From Paenibacillus_AR mesotrionivorans (GTDB lineage Bacteria > Bacillota > Bacilli > Paenibacillales > NBRC-103111): a stretch of DNA of 64,000 nt. Below are positions 62,438 to 64,000 of the stretch, in pieces; the stretch's first letter is position 1, and each line of letters opens with the position of its first letter. The notes under the pieces were generated by a model that did no database searches, had not been told where the DNA came from, and saw nothing but the letters and a program-made list of their open reading frames with translations. The translations under genes and the position numbers were made by a program. The stretch is taken from the NCBI RefSeq assembly GCF_046098205.1, contig NZ_JBJURJ010000004.1, positions 372,001 to 436,000 on the forward strand. The letters run 5' to 3'.

Positions 62438-63655
62438 ATGATCATCCGCAGCCTATACCGGCTGGCGTTCTTCCTATTGTTAGCCGCAGGCGCCGGTGCG
62501 CTGGCTGTGCTGCGGGGCGGACAGGCGGCCTGGTTTTTGGCCTGGCTCTTGACGGGGGCGGGAGCGGTGTCCCTGTCTGTCTTTTTGTTTACGCTGATGA
62601 AGGCGGAGGTTTCCCGCAGCGGGGAGAACCATATGCTGTACCCCAAGGATGAGCTGACGGTGGAGCTCAAGATCCGCCATACCTCTTTTTTGCCTGTGCT
62701 GTGGATGTCTGTGGCCGACCATTTCGTGCGGGAGGCCGACGGGCACTTGTATACGGTGCGGAAGCGGGTATATCCGGGCTGGAAGCGGACCTTCACGGTC
62801 CGTTACCGGATTTCGGGGCTGGAGCGGGGAAGCTACCGGTACACGGGAACGGAGCTTGCAGCCGGGGATTGCTGGGGACTTGTCCAAAAAAGACGCCTGC
62901 TTCCCGGCTCCGGCGGCTTTACGGTGCTGCCGGAGGGCAGGGCCGTGCTGCCCGTAGGCCTCCCCAAGGGGGCAGGCGGCGACGAAACGGAAGGGGCTTC
63001 TCCCTTCCGTCCGTCCATGCCCGGGCATGGGGTCCGCCCGTACGAGAACGGGGATCCCCTGCACCGGATCCACTGGAAATCCACCGCACGCCGGGACGGG
63101 CTGATGACCCGGATGGATGAACCCGCCCTGGAGTGGCGGTTCCAGGTGTATGTGGACGCCAGCGCCTCTTCTTATCAGGGGCGCGCCGAGCTGTTCGAGC
63201 AGGCCATACGCTGGGCGGCGGGCATCCTCCAGGCGGCCGGGGACATCCGGGCCATGGCGGGGTTGGCCGCTAACGGCAAGCCGGAAATCCGGCTGCCTCC
63301 CCACCTGTCGGATAACGGCCTGCCGGCACTGCGTCTGCTTGCCGTTCTGGAGACAGCCGGGGGGCAAAGCTTCGCCGAATTGCTTATGAACGGCGGAAGC
63401 CGTCCGGGGAGCAGCGCCGAAGCGGTGGTGGCGGTAACGCCGGTAATCGATTTTGCGGTGGAGCGGGCTTTGGGCCAGCTGTGCCAGGGAGGCTGCCAGG
63501 TGTTCGTGTATCATCTGCTGGGAGCTAGACTGGCGGGAGAGCGGGAACTGGAGCAAAAACGGCGGCTTGAAGCGGCAGGCTGCCGGGTGCACCAAATCCG
63601 TGAAGCCCGCTTGGAGAGGACGGTGAGGCTCCATGCCGAATCGGAAGGCGCCTGA
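62438..63655 (+). CDS. DUF58 membrane protein, partner of MoxR
   Basis: A 405-aa protein with two N-terminal membrane helices (about 8-50) and a DUF58 domain: V-R-P-Y-E-N-G-D-P-L-H-R-I-H-W-K-S-T-A-R (about 200-219) is its hallmark, followed by a VWA-like region. Function is unknown; it is expected to act with the ATPase at the membrane. Its end overlaps the next gene by 23 bp. Confidence 0.9.
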   Translation: MIIRSLYRLAFFLLLAAGAGALAVLRGGQAAWFLAWLLTGAGAVSLSVFLFTLMKAEVSRSGENHMLYPKDELTVELKIRHTSFLPVLWMSVADHFVREADGHLYTVRKRVYPGWKRTFTVRYRISGLERGSYRYTGTELAAGDCWGLVQKRRLLPGSGGFTVLPEGRAVLPVGLPKGAGGDETEGASPFRPSMPGHGVRPYENGDPLHRIHWKSTARRDGLMTRMDEPALEWRFQVYVDASASSYQGRAELFEQAIRWAAGILQAAGDIRAMAGLAANGKPEIRLPPHLSDNGLPALRLLAVLETAGGQSFAELLMNGGSRPGSSAEAVVAVTPVIDFAVERALGQLCQGGCQVFVYHLLGARLAGERELEQKRRLEAAGCRVHQIREARLERTVRLHAESEGA

Positions 63656-64000
63656 GCCCCTGCGGCTGCGCAGAAGGGCCTTGGCAGCAGCCGGTGCCCC
63701 CAACGAGGAAGGCCGCGCCGGCAATGCTGCGGCGGGACTATCCGGCTCCTCCACGGCCGCAGCTTCATCTAACGCATCGCCTCCGGCGCCGCTTGGGCAC
63801 GGAGGTATGTATCCCGCCCTGCCGGGTACCCGCTGGGCGGCAGGCTTGTTGTTCCTGGTGCTCCTGTGGGCATGGATCAAACCCATTGCCATGCTGTCCG
63901 GCTGGAAAACGCCGGACAAGCTGGGGCCGCTGCTTGCGGCTATGGGCATTTGTGTGCTGCTGGATATGGCGAATATGTCCGTATGGAAAAGTGTACCCTT
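63633..64000 (+). CDS. Membrane protein, probably transglutaminase-like (5' part only)
   Basis: ATG at 63633 overlaps the DUF58 end; the frame stays open through 64000. The part seen is a basic, Ala/Ser-rich head then two membrane segments (W-A-A-G-L-L-F-L-V-L-L-W-A-W, P-L-L-A-A-M-G-I-C-V-L-L). The third gene of a MoxR-DUF58 cluster is normally a DUF4129/transglutaminase-type membrane protein; the catalytic part lies beyond the window, so this is inferred from context. Confidence 0.6.
   Translation, partial: MPNRKAPEPLRLRRRALAAAGAPNEEGRAGNAAAGLSGSSTAAASSNASPPAPLGHGGMYPALPGTRWAAGLLFLVLLWAWIKPIAMLSGWKTPDKLGPLLAAMGICVLLDMANMSVWKSVP

Noticed and set aside
62480..63949. A 489-aa minus-strand frame across DUF58 and the next gene
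   Set aside because: Antisense to two coupled genes with clear motifs.

Overview
The window looks like chromosome from a Paenibacillus-type endospore-forming Firmicute. This is inferred from gene content (a GerAB-type germination permease, a SinR homologue, SLH-domain exported proteins, a GbsR-type regulator, an OpuA glycine betaine importer, a Lut lactate operon), from GGAGG-type ribosome binding sites with many TTG and GTG starts, from cre-like CcpA sites and a Bacillus-type LexA box, and from a moderately high G+C content. The species cannot be named from sequence alone. I found no tRNA, rRNA, CRISPR array, prophage or plasmid module.

Layout. 1-385 is the end of an IclR-type regulator. 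721-4518 is the osmoprotectant importer opuAA-AB-AC with a divergent GbsR-type regulator. 4864-7683 holds a germination permease, an SLH protein and a VOC protein. 7855-9642 is an accessory island: a transposase-like gene that has lost its visible catalytic aspartates, with a promoter whose spacer is filled by a LexA/SOS box, lying between 33-bp inverted repeats. 9915-16249 holds aconitase, a YhbB-like amidase, an ATP-grasp-like protein and UV endonuclease uvsE. 16643-20340 is fixABCX (electron-bifurcating flavoprotein) behind two cre sites. 20438-23480 has an SLH protein, an inositol-phosphatase family protein and a 41-aa protein. 23569-25190 is a decayed gene followed by a repeat array. 25241-32727 has topB, an AbrB-type permease, kdgK-kdgA, DoxX/TetR and a GGCT-like protein. 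32848-37400 has a LysR regulator, metE and a collagen-like protein. 37541-41063 is a four-module CoA-disulfide reductase with its ArsR regulator and a DUF1761 membrane protein. 41249-46227 has an XRE/membrane pair, a HemL-type aminomutase, a MarR/flavin-fold pair and a Cof phosphatase. 46937-52361 has an LCP protein, a three-gene ABC-2 exporter and two unknowns. 53064-56803 is lutR-lutABC. 57474-58674 is an XRE/sinR locus with shared operators. 59220-64000 has bcp, a polysaccharide deacetylase and the start of a MoxR/DUF58/transglutaminase cluster.

How the parts fit. Much of the window is carbon and redox metabolism under catabolite control (fixABCX, KDPG enzymes, aconitase, lactate utilisation) plus envelope and stress functions (betaine uptake, LCP, deacetylase, Bcp, UvsE). 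The long intergenic gaps are unusually rich in repeats. Nearly every gap over 300 bp carries its own tandem repeat or a cluster of short units in both orientations, and one 29-bp unit occurs both around the SOS-controlled transposase-like gene and in an array 15 kb away. The SOS-controlled, catalytically degenerate transposase relative is the most promising candidate for something undescribed.
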